A stretch of 64,000 bases of DNA from Rheinheimera nanhaiensis E407-8. GTDB lineage: Bacteria > Pseudomonadota > Gammaproteobacteria > Enterobacterales > Alteromonadaceae. Every line of letters starts with the position of its first letter. The stretch's first letter is position 1. Location of the stretch: NCBI RefSeq assembly GCF_000296695.1, contig NZ_BAFK01000015.1, positions 1 to 64,000 on the forward strand, written 5' to 3'. Position numbers and translations under genes: made by a program. The notes beneath the pieces were generated by a model. That model was not told where the DNA came from, made no database searches, and saw nothing but the letters and a program-made list of their open reading frames with translations. Shown here piece after piece: positions 10,297-24,104 of the stretch.

Positions 10297-11609
10297 GCAG
10301 CAATGTGCGGGTACTGGCTGCGCGCAGCTGTTTTGATGTGGTCGATCAGGGCATGTCGCTGTCTGAGGTATTGCCCAAGGCTCAGGCGCAACTGGCTAAC
10401 CCTTTGGATAAGGCCCTGCTGCAGGAAATCTGTTTTGGTGTGATGCGCCAGTTGCCGCAGTTAGAGGCCGTCTGCAGTCAGCTGATGACAAAACCGCTGG
10501 TTAAACAACTGCGGCCGCTGCAGTTTTTGCTGTATGTCGGTATTTACCAGCTAAAGTTTATGCGTATTCCCGACCATGCTGCCATCAGTGAAACCGTAGA
10601 CGCCGCCCGCGAGCTTAAAGGCCAGTCACTGACTAAGCTGATTAACGCCATACTACGCAGCGTGCAGCGCCAGCCGGCGTTATTTCAGTTTGATACCGCT
10701 GCCGACGCGGTGAAATATAACCACCCCGGCTGGCTGATTAACCGTTTACGGCACGCCTACCCGCAGCAGTGGCAACAAGTACTTGCCGCCAACCAACAAA
10801 AAGCCCCGCTTTGGCTAAGGGTAAATACCCAGCGTATTAACCCCACCGACTACGCCGCTGCACTAACCCGCGCCGGCATTGAATACAGCCGGCCGGTTGC
10901 CGAGTTACCGCAAGCGATAAAACTGGCGCAGGCCCAGGAGGTGACGACGCTGCCAGGCTACGCTGAAGGCTGGTTTTCGGTGCAGGACGCTGCCGCCCAG
11001 TACGCCGCTACGTTGCTGCAGGTCAACGATAGCCAGCATATTTTAGATGCCTGTTGCGCGCCCGGTGGTAAAAGCTGTCATATTCTTGAGCTGGCCCCCA
11101 GGGCCAACCTGACTGCACTGGATAAAGATGCGAAACGGTTAACCCGGGTGGAGGAAAATTTAGCCCGGCTTGGTTTACAAGCCAAGGTGATAGCGGCAGA
11201 TGCCGCTCAGCCTGACAGCTGGTGGCAAGGCCAACTGTATGACCGCATTCTGCTGGACGTGCCCTGCTCGGCAACAGGCGTGATTCGCCGTCATCCGGAC
11301 ATTCGTTGGCTGAGAAAAAATACCGACATAGCACCGCTGTGTCAGCTGCAACAACAGATCCTGCAACAATGCTGGCGTTTGCTGGCACCGGGTGGTGTAC
11401 TGCTGTATGCCACCTGCAGCGTCTTGCCGGATGAAAACAGCGCGCAAATAACGCATTTTCTGCAGCACAACGCCGATGCCCGCTTAGACCCGCTGCCGCA
11501 GCAAAACGCCGGCACTGTCGGCTGGCAGCTGCTACCCGGCGAGCAGGATCTGGACGGTTTTTATTACGCCCGGCTGATTAAACTGCCAACACAGGGTGAG
11601 ACAACATGA
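10293..11609 (+). CDS. rsmB: 16S rRNA m5C967 methyltransferase
   Basis: RsmB methylates C967 of 16S rRNA with S-adenosylmethionine. The 438-residue protein has an N-terminal NusB-like RNA-binding domain (about 1-140) and a C-terminal methyltransferase with [12 protein letters not shown] (SAM site), [10 protein letters not shown] (PC motif) and LLYATCS, which carries the catalytic cysteine. Starts and stops overlap neighbours by ATGA on both sides. Confidence 0.97.
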   Translation: MSSNVRVLAARSCFDVVDQGMSLSEVLPKAQAQLANPLDKALLQEICFGVMRQLPQLEAVCSQLMTKPLVKQLRPLQFLLYVGIYQLKFMRIPDHAAISETVDAARELKGQSLTKLINAILRSVQRQPALFQFDTAADAVKYNHPGWLINRLRHAYPQQWQQVLAANQQKAPLWLRVNTQRINPTDYAAALTRAGIEYSRPVAELPQAIKLAQAQEVTTLPGYAEGWFSVQDAAAQYAATLLQVNDSQHILDACCAPGGKSCHILELAPRANLTALDKDAKRLTRVEENLARLGLQAKVIAADAAQPDSWWQGQLYDRILLDVPCSATGVIRRHPDIRWLRKNTDIAPLCQLQQQILQQCWRLLAPGGVLLYATCSVLPDENSAQITHFLQHNADARLDPLPQQNAGTVGWQLLPGEQDLDGFYYARLIKLPTQGETT

Positions 11610-12982
11610 AAATCATCATCTTAGGCGCTGGCCAGGTTGGCGCCACGCTGGCAGAGAATCTGGTTGGCGAGCAAAACGACATCACCATAGTCGACAGTAA
11701 CGTTGACAAGCTGCGGGCATTACAAGACCGCTTCGATTTACAGGTGGTGCATGGCCACGGCTCGCACCCGGATATCTTAAAAAAAGCCGGTGCCGAAGAT
11801 GCTGACATGGTCATCGCCGTCACCAATAGCGACGAGGTGAATATCGTCGCCTGTCAGGTGGCCTACAGTATTTTTAATACCCCGCTGAAAATTGCCCGTA
11901 TCCGTACCAATCAATACCTGAAATACCGCGATCAGCTGTTTCATAAAGATGATATGCCGGTAGATCATTTTATCGCCCCTGAAGCGCTGGTCACCAACTA
12001 TATTCGCCGTTTAATTGACTACCCCGGTGCCTTGCAGGTGGTGGAGTTTGCCGGCGGCAAAGTGAGCTTAGTGGCAGTGAAAGCCTATTACGGTGGTTTG
12101 CTGGTGGGCCACGCACTGTCCGCATTGAAAGAGCACATGCCCAATATTGAAACCCGGGTAGCTGCTATTTACCGCCGCGGCCATGCCATTAAGCCGCTTG
12201 GTACTACTATTATTGAAGCCGATGACGAAGTGTTTTTTGTCGCCGCGACCAAGCATATCCGCGCCGTGATGAGCGAGCTGCAAAAGCTGGAACGCAGCTA
12301 CCGGCGCATCATGATTGCCGGCGGTGGTAATGTCGGTTTTGGCCTGGCGCGGGCGCTGGAAAAAACCCACAGCGTTAAACTGATTGAACGGGGTAAAGAG
12401 CGGGCCGAGTTTTTGTCCAGCGCGCTGGATAACACCGTAGTGTATGTCGGTGATGCGTCCGATCCGGAGCTGTTAGAAGAGGAAAACATCGAGCAGGTCG
12501 ATGTGTTTATCGCCGTCACTAACGACGATGAAGCAAACATTATGTCGGCCATGCTGGCCAAGCGGATGGGCGCACAGAAAACCATGGTGCTGATTAAACG
12601 TGGCGCCTATGTTGACCTGTTACAGGGTGGCGAAGTGGATATTGCTGTCTCACCACAGCAAGCAACTATTTCGGCCCTGCTTACGCATATCCGCCGCGGT
12701 GATATTGTTAACGTCTACTCGCTGCGCCGCGGTGCTGCCGAAGCCATTGAAGCGATCGCCCATGGCGATAGCAGCACCAGTAAAGTGGTGGGCAAAGCCA
12801 TTGGCAGCATTAAACTGCCGCCGGGTACCACTATCGGCGCCATAGTGCGCGGCGAAGAAGTATTAATTGCCCACGACAGCACCGTGATAGAAACCGATGA
12901 CCATGTCATACTGTTTATGGTCGATAAAAAGCATATCGTTGAAGTAGAAAAGCTGTTCCAGGTCAGCGCTATTTTTATCTAG
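11606..12982 (+). CDS. trkA: Trk potassium uptake regulatory subunit TrkA
   Basis: TrkA is the cytoplasmic NAD(H)-binding gate of the TrkH/TrkG channel. The 458-residue protein contains two RCK units in tandem, each an N-terminal Rossmann fold ([15 protein letters not shown] at the start; [16 protein letters not shown] near 237) followed by a TrkA-C domain. It overlaps rsmB by four bases; its partner trkH faces it on the opposite strand. Confidence 0.96.
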   Translation: MKIIILGAGQVGATLAENLVGEQNDITIVDSNVDKLRALQDRFDLQVVHGHGSHPDILKKAGAEDADMVIAVTNSDEVNIVACQVAYSIFNTPLKIARIRTNQYLKYRDQLFHKDDMPVDHFIAPEALVTNYIRRLIDYPGALQVVEFAGGKVSLVAVKAYYGGLLVGHALSALKEHMPNIETRVAAIYRRGHAIKPLGTTIIEADDEVFFVAATKHIRAVMSELQKLERSYRRIMIAGGGNVGFGLARALEKTHSVKLIERGKERAEFLSSALDNTVVYVGDASDPELLEEENIEQVDVFIAVTNDDEANIMSAMLAKRMGAQKTMVLIKRGAYVDLLQGGEVDIAVSPQQATISALLTHIRRGDIVNVYSLRRGAAEAIEAIAHGDSSTSKVVGKAIGSIKLPPGTTIGAIVRGEEVLIAHDSTVIETDDHVILFMVDKKHIVEVEKLFQVSAIFI

Positions 12983-12991
12983 CCTGGCGAG

Positions 12992-13018
12992 CCCGCCCCT
13001 GCCGGCGGGTTAATCTTT
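12992..13018 (+). terminator. Possible terminator between trkA and trkH
   Basis: A 6-bp GC stem (CCCGCC at 12992-12997 with GGCGGG at 13004-13009) is followed by TTAATCTTT. The stem is short and the T-tract broken, so this is moderate evidence. It lies ten bases after the trkA stop. Confidence 0.4.
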
Positions 13019-14461
13019 CCAGAATGCCGGTGTAAACAGCACCAACAGGGTGAATATCTCTAAACGGCCAAACACCATGGCAATGATCAACAACCATTTG
13101 CTGGCATCGGGAATGCTGCCAAAGTTAGCCGCCACTTCGCCCAGCCCCGGCCCCAGGTTATTTAAACAGGCAGCAGTGGCGGTAAAGGCGGTGATATTAT
13201 CCAAGCCGGTTAAGATCAGCAGCAGCATGATCACCACAAACACCAGCGCATAGGCGGCAAAAAAGCCCCACACCGCCTCGACAATACGATCTGCCACCGC
13301 GCGACGGCCCAGCTTAATCGCATATACAGCGCGCGGATGTATAAGGCGGTTTAGTTCACGTATCCCCTGTAAAAACAGCAGCAACACCCGCACAACCTTC
13401 ATGCCGCCGCCAGTCGACCCGGCGCAGCCACCAATAAAGCTGGAAAAAATAAGCAATATCGGCAGAAACAGTGGCCATGCTGCAAAGCCATCGGTGGCAA
13501 AGCCAGCGGTGGTAGAGATAGATACCGCCTGAAAGGCCGCGTGATTGAGTGCATCAGCCGTGGTGCTGTAGACATTGGTGTGCAACAACACCGCAAAGCA
13601 GATAAAAATCAGCGCAAACTGAATCGCTAAAAAGGCTTTAAACTCAGGATCACGAAAGTAAGTGCTCACACTTTTGCCGCGAATAGCGGCGAAGTGCAGC
13701 GGAAAGTTTACTGCACTTAACAACAGAAAAATCACGCAAATCGCGTTGATCACTGGGCTGTTAAAATGGCCGATACTGGCGTCATAGGTAGAAAAGCCAC
13801 CAATGGCCACGGTAGAAAACGCATGGCAAATAGCATCAAACCAGCTCATACCGGCCAGAGCAAACGCCAGCGCACAGGCCAGGGTTAACGCCAGATAGAT
13901 ATACCACAGGTGTTTGGCGGTATCGGCGATACGCGGCGTCATCTTATTGTCTTTTACCGGCCCGGGGGTTTCTGCGCGGTACAGCTGCATACCACCAACA
14001 CCAAGCATCGGCAGTATAGCTACTGCCAGCACGATGATACCCATACCGCCCAACCACTGCAGCTGCTGGCGATAATACAAAATGGCTTTGGGCAGAAACT
14101 CGATACCGGTCAGTACCGTTGCACCGGTGGTGGTAAGGCCGGAGAAGGCTTCAAACATGGCGCTGGCCAGGTTTAAGTGCGGGTTGCTGGCCAGCATAAA
14201 CGGAATGGCGCCCACCGCGCCCAGCACCGTCCAGAACAGCACGACGATTAAAAAGCCGTCCCGCACTTTTAGTTCAGCTTTATACTGGCGGTTCGGGTAC
14301 CAGATCAAAAAGCCGATAAACAAGCACAGCAGAAAAGACAGCATAAAGGGCACGCCAGCCCCGTCCTGATACCAGTAGGCGACAAACGCCGGCGGCACCA
14401 TGCTGATGCTGAAGATGGCGACCAGCAGGCCCAAAATACGGATTATCGAACGGTATTGCAT
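13010..14461 (-). CDS. trkH: Trk potassium uptake channel TrkH
   Basis: TrkH is the membrane channel of the Trk K+ system and works with TrkA. The 483-residue protein has about ten to twelve hydrophobic segments arranged as four pore repeats, with selectivity-loop glycines visible in SGLTTTGATV, AFSTVAIGGFSTYD, SISTTAGFATDGF and ACLNNLGPGLGEV. It is separated from pepQ by 17 bases, and these two were probably cotranscribed. Confidence 0.95.
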   Translation of the reverse strand: MQYRSIIRILGLLVAIFSISMVPPAFVAYWYQDGAGVPFMLSFLLCLFIGFLIWYPNRQYKAELKVRDGFLIVVLFWTVLGAVGAIPFMLASNPHLNLASAMFEAFSGLTTTGATVLTGIEFLPKAILYYRQQLQWLGGMGIIVLAVAILPMLGVGGMQLYRAETPGPVKDNKMTPRIADTAKHLWYIYLALTLACALAFALAGMSWFDAICHAFSTVAIGGFSTYDASIGHFNSPVINAICVIFLLLSAVNFPLHFAAIRGKSVSTYFRDPEFKAFLAIQFALIFICFAVLLHTNVYSTTADALNHAAFQAVSISTTAGFATDGFAAWPLFLPILLIFSSFIGGCAGSTGGGMKVVRVLLLFLQGIRELNRLIHPRAVYAIKLGRRAVADRIVEAVWGFFAAYALVFVVIMLLLILTGLDNITAFTATAACLNNLGPGLGEVAANFGSIPDASKWLLIIAMVFGRLEIFTLLVLFTPAFWKD

Positions 14462-14478
14462 GCCCCGCGCTCCTGCGC

Positions 14479-15849
<1,371 letters not shown>

Positions 15850-17763
15850 TTAATCTACCACGACCCCAATCTGCATCGTGGTCAGCGGCTTGAATACGTC
15901 GGTGGGTGTATTTAAGCGGATATTATAAATCTGGTAATACGCCATCACCGCTTTGACATATTCGCGGGTTTCACGGTACGGAATCGTTTCTACCCAGACA
16001 TCAGCCGGCACCGCGTAATCTTTCGGGATCCACTGTTTTACCCGGCTGTAGCCGGCATTGTAGGCCGCAGTGGCCATCAGCAAATTGCCATCGTTGCGTT
16101 TGCGTAAATAATTCAGATAATCGGTGCCGTAATCAATATTGGTGGCCGGGTGATACAGTTGGGTCAGTTGCACCGGCTTTTTCGCAATTTGCCGGGCGGT
16201 AGCCGGCATTAACTGCATTAAACCGCGGGCACCGACCGGCGAGGCGGCATCGGCCATAAAGGAGCTTTCACGCCGGGCTATCGCCATAGCCCAGCCTTTG
16301 TCGATATCAGCCTTAGCCGCAAACTGGCCAATTTCGGCCTGAAACGCCAGCGGGAAGCGCAGTTCAACATCGTCCCAGTAGCCAACATCGGCCAGCGAGA
16401 AAATAGCCCGCTCGTACCACTGTAATTGATGCGCCAGCTTGGCCGAAACCAGCTTTTGCTGTTCATCCGAGGTATTTTGCAGGTGGTTCCACTCGCGCCG
16501 CGCCTCGGTTAACCGCCCCAGTGCCAGCCATTCCTGTGCCCGTCTTACGGCCGGGTGCTGCTTTAAACTGGCCAGCTCCTGCTCCGACACCTTTACCGGC
16601 GCATGCGCCAGGCTGGGTGGCAGCCCCAGCTTAGCGGCAGCCATAAAACCATAAAAGTGACGCTGCAGTGCCAGCTGCTCTAACAGCGGCTGGGCTTTAT
16701 CTGTCATGCCCTGCTGCTCATAAGCACGGGCCAGCCAGTAGCGCCAGCTGTTGTCTTGTTGCAACTCGGCCGGAAAGGCCTCAATTACCCGCTGCACTTT
16801 GGGCCAGTCCAGCTGCGCCAGCGCATGGCTAACCTGCCAGTGCGCCAGCGTTTGGTCCAGCAGCTCTACCGGCAGTGTACTCAGCCAGTTGTCGGCCTCG
16901 GCTTCGCCTTTACTGGCCAGGGCGATGGCAAACTGACGCTGCACATCCAGGCGCTGCGCGGCGGTAAAATACGGATCGTTAACAAATTTCTGCCATACCG
17001 TCAGCGCTTGTTTGGGGCTGCGCCAAATAAGCCGTTTCAGGCCATAGGCCAGCACATCACGCTCCTGCACTTTTTTTAGCGGGAAGAACCTGGCACCGGC
17101 AATCACCGTCGGGTTACGCCGGGTTTGCTGGTACATGTCGGCCAGATACTGTTGGTCGGCTGGCAACTGGGTTTTTAAATAAGAAATTAAGCTGGCATCA
17201 CCGCCTTCGGCTGCCAAACGGATACGCTGCCACACTCTTTCAGGCGTTTGCTGGCCGGCTTTACGCCAGGCGCTGAATAATGGGTCGCAAGCCTTGGGCT
17301 GTGATTTACCTACCACCCAGAGTTTACTCACCTGTGGCCATAGCTTGGCGCTATCGGCGTCCTTTGCGGCCAGCTTAAAACGCAGTGCCAGGCACTCCAG
17401 TTCAGCATCACTTGAGCCAGGATAGTTAGCCAGATAGGTAGTCGCTTGCTGCCGCCTGGCCAGATCCAGCAGCCAAGGCTTACGTAACGGCCAGTCCATC
17501 GGCGTTTTTTCGTATTGTTGTAAAAAGCTGGCAATACGCTCATCGGCCGTTAAAAACTGCTGCAACCGCCGCTGCTGCAAATAGGGCTGCAGCGGATAAT
17601 CGGCAAATTTTTCCAGCAGCTTTTGTGCCTGCTCATACTGCAGGCTGCCAATCTGACGTTCAGCCTGTAAAAATTCATTACGTAACGCTGCCTCGGAAGA
17701 CACCGACGCCGTCGCCAACGGCATCAGGAGCAGGTTACTCAACATTAAAACCAGTCGTTTCAC
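15850..17763 (-). CDS. slt: Soluble lytic murein transglycosylase
   Basis: This enzyme cleaves the glycan strand of peptidoglycan to 1,6-anhydromuramyl ends in the periplasm. The 637-residue protein has a signal peptide (first about 20 residues, ending ATAS), a long alpha-superhelical U/L domain, and a C-terminal SLT domain with the catalytic glutamate in RRESSF (about residue 483), followed by GARGLMQLMPATA and AAYNAGYSRV. The start is GTG with GAGG upstream. Confidence 0.93.
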   Translation of the reverse strand: MKRLVLMLSNLLLMPLATASVSSEAALRNEFLQAERQIGSLQYEQAQKLLEKFADYPLQPYLQQRRLQQFLTADERIASFLQQYEKTPMDWPLRKPWLLDLARRQQATTYLANYPGSSDAELECLALRFKLAAKDADSAKLWPQVSKLWVVGKSQPKACDPLFSAWRKAGQQTPERVWQRIRLAAEGGDASLISYLKTQLPADQQYLADMYQQTRRNPTVIAGARFFPLKKVQERDVLAYGLKRLIWRSPKQALTVWQKFVNDPYFTAAQRLDVQRQFAIALASKGEAEADNWLSTLPVELLDQTLAHWQVSHALAQLDWPKVQRVIEAFPAELQQDNSWRYWLARAYEQQGMTDKAQPLLEQLALQRHFYGFMAAAKLGLPPSLAHAPVKVSEQELASLKQHPAVRRAQEWLALGRLTEARREWNHLQNTSDEQQKLVSAKLAHQLQWYERAIFSLADVGYWDDVELRFPLAFQAEIGQFAAKADIDKGWAMAIARRESSFMADAASPVGARGLMQLMPATARQIAKKPVQLTQLYHPATNIDYGTDYLNYLRKRNDGNLLMATAAYNAGYSRVKQWIPKDYAVPADVWVETIPYRETREYVKAVMAYYQIYNIRLNTPTDVFKPLTTMQIGVVVD

Positions 17764-17836
17764 TGCGATAACCTCAATAACATCACCAAAAAAGCAAAAT
17801 ACACCTATAGTTACTGCTGCACGTCGCCAACCAATT

Positions 17837-17850
17837 CAAACATGCGTTTA
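17837..17850. promoter_or_regulatory. Candidate PsrA-type operator upstream of fadBA
   Basis: CAAAC (17837-17841), four bases, then GTTTA (17846-17850) fits the CAAAC-N(2-4)-GTTTG form of PsrA operators except for the final base. PsrA represses fatty acid degradation genes in several gammaproteobacteria. Whether this organism has PsrA is not seen here. Confidence 0.4.
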
Positions 17851-17897
17851 AATAACGGTTGAATTTTTTAAGAAACCGCGACACACTGAGCAAGACA

Positions 17898-17914
17898 ACC
17901 TCATCGTACCAGTT
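17898..17914 (-). promoter_or_regulatory. Candidate FadR operator upstream of fadBA
   Basis: Read on the minus strand the 17 bases are AACTGGTACGATGAGGT. The left part matches the FadR consensus (AnCTGGTcnGAC) closely and strongly resembles the E. coli fadB site. It is centred about 47 bases before the fadB start, where FadR binding would block transcription until acyl-CoA releases it. Confidence 0.55.
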
Positions 17915-17952
17915 GCGAAAAACCCTAACATACGCGACCAAGGAGCACCGTT

Positions 17953-21286
<3,334 letters not shown>

Positions 21287-21332
21287 TTCGAGCGGCCATA
21301 AGCTGGCAGCAATAAACACAATCGCATAGAAT

Positions 21333-21359
21333 AAGGGCCGTTTTTACGGCCCTTTTTAT
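21333..21359 (+). terminator. Terminator after fadBA
   Basis: An 8-bp stem (AAGGGCCG at 21333-21340 and CGGCCCTT at 21347-21354) is followed by a run of T. The loop is six bases. This is a strong intrinsic terminator 46 bases past the fadA stop. Confidence 0.85.
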
Positions 21360-21365
21360 TCGCTT

Positions 21366-21397
21366 AAAATGGGGTCAGAGTACTGCGACCCCATTTT
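21366..21397. repeat. REP-like palindrome containing GGGGTCAGAGTA
   Basis: An 11-bp perfect stem (AAAATGGGGTC at 21366-21376 and GACCCCATTTT at 21387-21397) encloses AGAGTACTGC. The GGGGTCAGAGTA motif is, as I recall, common in repeats linked to REP-associated tyrosine transposases in gammaproteobacteria. No second copy was noticed in the window. It lies 14 bases before tusA and may also act as a second terminator. Confidence 0.5.
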
Positions 21398-21411
21398 TTA
21401 CCGGAGTAACG

Positions 21412-21660
21412 ATGGAAGATATGTTTAGCAGCGCAGATCAAACCCTGGATGCCTTAGGCCTGCGCTGCCCCGAGCCGGTCATGATGGTGCGGCTGCAACT
21501 GCGTAAAATGCAGGTGGGTGAAACCTTACTGATTATCGCCGACGACCCGGCCACCACCCGCGATATCCCGGCATTCTGCCGCTTTATGGATCATGAGTTA
21601 GTCGGCAGTGATACGGCTGAACTGCCGTATAGGTATGTGGTGAAAAAAGTTAGCGGCTAA
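21412..21660 (+). CDS. tusA: Sulfur carrier protein TusA
   Basis: TusA accepts persulfide sulfur from IscS and passes it on for 2-thiouridine formation in tRNA and other thio-cofactors. The 82-residue protein has the diagnostic [11 protein letters not shown] segment with the active cysteine (about residue 19). GGAG precedes the ATG. It is monocistronic and separated from fadBA by two hairpins. Confidence 0.93.
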   Translation: MEDMFSSADQTLDALGLRCPEPVMMVRLQLRKMQVGETLLIIADDPATTRDIPAFCRFMDHELVGSDTAELPYRYVVKKVSG

Positions 21661-21666
21661 CTTCTT

Positions 21667-21972
21667 TCAAGCCAGAATCTGTAAGCCATTTTTTGCTACC
21701 AGATTCAATAATTTCATTGATGGGCCGTTTGGCTTTTTCTTCCCTTGCTCCCACTTCTGCACTGTCGATGTGCTGGTATTCAAATAAGCCGCAAACACCC
21801 CCTGACTGGCTTTATTGCGGGTACGAATTTGTTTAATTTGTTCAGCGGTAAATTCTTCTACAACCGGCAGACATAAGGCTTCTATCTCACGCAAGGTGGT
21901 ATCTTTCATTACCCCGGCGTTATAAAAATCCTGCGCCGTTTCCTGCACCATATCCAAAATTGATTTATTCAT
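21667..21972 (-). CDS. HigA-type helix-turn-helix antitoxin
   Basis: This 101-residue protein has a C-terminal Xre-type helix-turn-helix (GVFAAYLNTSTSTVQKWEQGKKKP, about residues 57-80) and an N-terminal region typical of antitoxins placed after RelE/HigB-like toxins. It should neutralise the upstream toxin and autorepress. The gene starts eight bases inside the toxin gene, giving the toxin-first order of higBA loci. Confidence 0.85.
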   Translation of the reverse strand: MNKSILDMVQETAQDFYNAGVMKDTTLREIEALCLPVVEEFTAEQIKQIRTRNKASQGVFAAYLNTSTSTVQKWEQGKKKPNGPSMKLLNLVAKNGLQILA

Positions 21973-22336
21973 CTGCGTTTACCTCAAATAATGCGCCAGC
22001 TTCCAGCAGACTATTAATTTCAGTATCACTGTAATTCAGCAAATCACTAGCCAATATCTTCAAAGCTTTGAGTTCAGTAGCAGTTATATTGGCTTTAGTG
22101 TTTTTACTAAAGCCATAAACAAAGAACGCCTTGTCAGCAAACCGGTATGCTATCAAGGTTCTGCCGCCACTACTTTTGCCCTTAGTCGTTGCGACACGCT
22201 TTTTAAAAACACCGCCGCCTAAGTCTGCATCAATCAGCCCTTGTTCCATCTCCGCAATCGCCGCTAAAAGCGTTTTGCCTGTCAGCCCCTCTTTGCTTGC
22301 CCATTTTGCAAAAACTTTGTTTTTAAATACCCGCAT
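21965..22336 (-). CDS. RelE/HigB-like toxin
   Basis: The 123-residue basic protein resembles RelE/HigB-family mRNA interferases of the Gp49-like type (N-terminal RVFKNKVFAKWA, then GGRTLIAYRFADKAFFVYGFSKN). Such toxins cut mRNA on the ribosome. The ATG at 22336, preceded by AAGGA, is preferred over an in-frame TTG at 22342. A promoter lies 27 bases upstream. Confidence 0.85.
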   Translation of the reverse strand: MRVFKNKVFAKWASKEGLTGKTLLAAIAEMEQGLIDADLGGGVFKKRVATTKGKSSGGRTLIAYRFADKAFFVYGFSKNTKANITATELKALKILASDLLNYSDTEINSLLEAGALFEVNADE

Positions 22337-22362
22337 TAGCAATCCTTGCTATGAACGCAAAA

Positions 22363-22390
22363 AGTATAACATTTAGTGCTATATTTTCAA
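22363..22390 (-). promoter_or_regulatory. Promoter of the toxin-antitoxin operon
   Basis: On the minus strand a -35 TTGAAA (22385-22390) and -10 TATACT (22363-22368) are separated by 16 bases. It lies 27 bases upstream of the toxin start codon. Confidence 0.6.
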
Positions 22391-22700
22391 TCTGTGATAT
22401 CTAAACATCAGGACTGCGGCTTTAAACTTATTGACGCACAAATACCCGGCAAGTTTTCTGCTGTCATGCCTGGCTACAGGAAGCCAGCAGATGAGCTGAG
22501 TTTGGCTCTTTCGGCATCATCAGTCTTACCTGGTCAATCCAATTGGCATGGCCGGGATTTAAGCAACACACCGTATGCGCTGCGGTTGCAAGCCAAACTA
22601 ATCTACACCCTTTGTTACAATTGCCCGCTTAGCCTTAGTTGAAAGTGGCAAAAAGTGCTCATAACTTAGGTAAAAGTGATGCTGATAAGGATAAACATGC
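22391..22700. other. Gene-free stretch between toxin-antitoxin operon and an orphan membrane gene
   Basis: No convincing gene was found. An open frame on the plus strand (22376-22642) has no ribosome site and no recognisable family. A short inverted repeat (CTGGCT and AGCCAG near 22470) is present. The stretch may be a decayed remnant brought with the neighbouring accessory genes. Confidence 0.4.
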
Positions 22701-23126
22701 ATGCTATGGCAGTTAATAAAAACGTCTAACACCGCCAAGGTGGTGTTGCTGGTTATCATTGCCGCTTTAGTCTGGTGGTTTAATTGGTATGCTGCCGTGG
22801 GCTTATTGGTGCTGCTGTTTGCAGATATCGCAGTGATGTTTGGCTTTACGCCCCGGCACAACGGCGATTACGTTTACAGCAAAGATATACTGTCGCTTTT
22901 TTCACTGCAGGGCGACAAACTGCGCGTGGGTATGGAACAAGGTGATATCAGCGCAATTGAACAGATAAAACTGTTTGAGCAAGATCAGTTTGGTTATATC
23001 GACTTTTCGCTCAATGCTGAGCTGCAGGTAAGGTATAAATTTCCGCTACAGCAGTATCAGCCATTGCTGCAGTGGTTACAGCAACAGATGCCAGAGACAA
23101 ATATTACAGCTGGCTTTAACAGCTAA
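22701..23126 (+). CDS. Small membrane protein of unknown function
   Basis: The 141-residue protein has one long or two short hydrophobic segments (about residues 10-45) and a soluble C-terminal half with glutamine-rich stretches (PLQQYQPLLQWLQQQMPE). I do not recognise a family. AAGGA lies nine bases before the ATG. The codon pattern resembles its host neighbours. Confidence 0.7.
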   Translation: MLWQLIKTSNTAKVVLLVIIAALVWWFNWYAAVGLLVLLFADIAVMFGFTPRHNGDYVYSKDILSLFSLQGDKLRVGMEQGDISAIEQIKLFEQDQFGYIDFSLNAELQVRYKFPLQQYQPLLQWLQQQMPETNITAGFNS

Positions 23127-23204
23127 TGCATACCAACTTTAGCACTTGGCGGACAGGGCGCAGAGTATCTGCCCCATCCGACCAGCCTGCCGCTGTTACC
23201 TACT

Positions 23205-23414
23205 TTAAGGTGTTTTGTTTAACGTAAAGATCTGCTCTACCGGTACATTAAAAAAACTGGCCAGTTTCAGCGCGATAACCACTGATGGCGTAAAACGGCC
23301 AGTTTCTACTGTGCTAATGGTTTTACGTGACACCCCTATAGCATCTGCCAACTCAGTTTGTGACAGCTGCCGGGCGCCGCGTAGCGCCGCTATAGTATTG
23401 CTCAGCTCGTCCAT
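23205..23414 (-). CDS. Xre-family helix-turn-helix regulator
   Basis: This 69-residue protein is almost only a helix-turn-helix domain (SQTELADAIGVSRKTISTVETGRFTPS, about residues 19-43), like the compact regulators that control an adjacent membrane protein. The ATG at 23414 with GGGAGGA upstream is preferred over a longer frame. It overlaps the preceding gene as TAATG. It is the natural candidate to bind the three repeats at 23906-23963. Confidence 0.85.
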   Translation of the reverse strand: MDELSNTIAALRGARQLSQTELADAIGVSRKTISTVETGRFTPSVVIALKLASFFNVPVEQIFTLNKTP

Positions 23415-23890
23415 TAGCCATCCTCCCCGCCTCGTAACAGGTATAACACCGTGCCACTCCATAGCAGCGCGCCGATGATTAGTAACGCTAACGAGTAGTT
23501 AGCCATATTAAACCATTGTGAGAGGCCATCATCTCTAGCCACTATATCGCCCAGTAAAAAGCCGGCTACCAGCACTAACAACACTACATACAAGGTTAGG
23601 GTGTTCGCTTTGTGGTTGGTATCGCGGGCAAACTCATCACTGTATAAACCCAGCATTTCCCGCCAACCATGGGTAAAGATTTTGTATTTGCTGGTCCAAC
23701 GAATAGAGTAAATAACAAAGCCTAATGCCGTTATAATGACCGCGCTTGACACCAGCCCCTGATAACTCAGCGCCAATGATTCCGCGATATTGTTGGTTAG
23801 TACTGCGGCGAACATGGCTGCCGCCCAAAGCGTGGTATAAGCGCCGTATTTAAGCGTTTTGATTTGTTGCTCTGCGTTCCATTTTTCCAT
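23414..23890 (-). CDS. Four-helix inner membrane protein paired with Xre regulator
   Basis: The 158-residue protein has four hydrophobic segments (about residues 15-35, 43-62, 100-118 and 133-153) with a charged cytoplasmic loop between the second and third. I do not recognise a specific function. Membrane proteins of this kind often precede small Xre regulators in bacteria. The ATG at 23890 follows a T/G-rich leader that contains the operator repeats. Confidence 0.75.
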   Translation of the reverse strand: MEKWNAEQQIKTLKYGAYTTLWAAAMFAAVLTNNIAESLALSYQGLVSSAVIITALGFVIYSIRWTSKYKIFTHGWREMLGLYSDEFARDTNHKANTLTLYVVLLVLVAGFLLGDIVARDDGLSQWFNMANYSLALLIIGALLWSGTVLYLLRGGEDG

Positions 23891-23905
23891 TTTGCACCTC
23901 ACATT

Positions 23906-23963
23906 GATACCCTAGGGTTTCAATATATAACCTTTAGGTATCATTATGCAACCCTAAGGTATC
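23906..23963. promoter_or_regulatory. Triple operator and promoter of the membrane protein-Xre operon
   Basis: Three near-identical 14-bp sites occur: GATACCCTAGGGTT (23906-23919), AACCTTTAGGTATC (23929-23942) and AACCCTAAGGTATC (23950-23963). The first is inverted relative to the others. Starts are 23 and 21 bases apart, about two helical turns. On the minus strand a -35 TTGCAT and -10 TATATA/TATATT flank the middle site. This fits cooperative autorepression by the encoded Xre protein. Confidence 0.7.
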
Positions 23964-24061
23964 AAAGTTGTCGTAACAAAATATTACGGTTTCCCTACCT
24001 CTCAACACCACTCTGTACCGCCTATACCAAAATCAGCTGCTCCTCTACGCTGTTGTTACAA

Positions 24062-24088
24062 AAAAGCCAGCATCAAGCTGGCTTTTTC
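24062..24088 (-). terminator. Terminator after glyS
   Basis: A perfect 11-bp stem (24062-24072 with 24078-24088, core GCCAGC/GCTGGC) has a 5-base loop and A/T tails on both sides. It lies 17 bases past the glyS stop and could work in both directions. Confidence 0.8.
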
Positions 24089-24104
24089 ATTTTATTTCAA
24101 ATAG

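Noticed and set aside
22376-22642. Plus-strand frame next to the toxin-antitoxin operon
   Set aside because: No ribosome site; it overlaps the toxin-antitoxin promoter and has no recognised domain.
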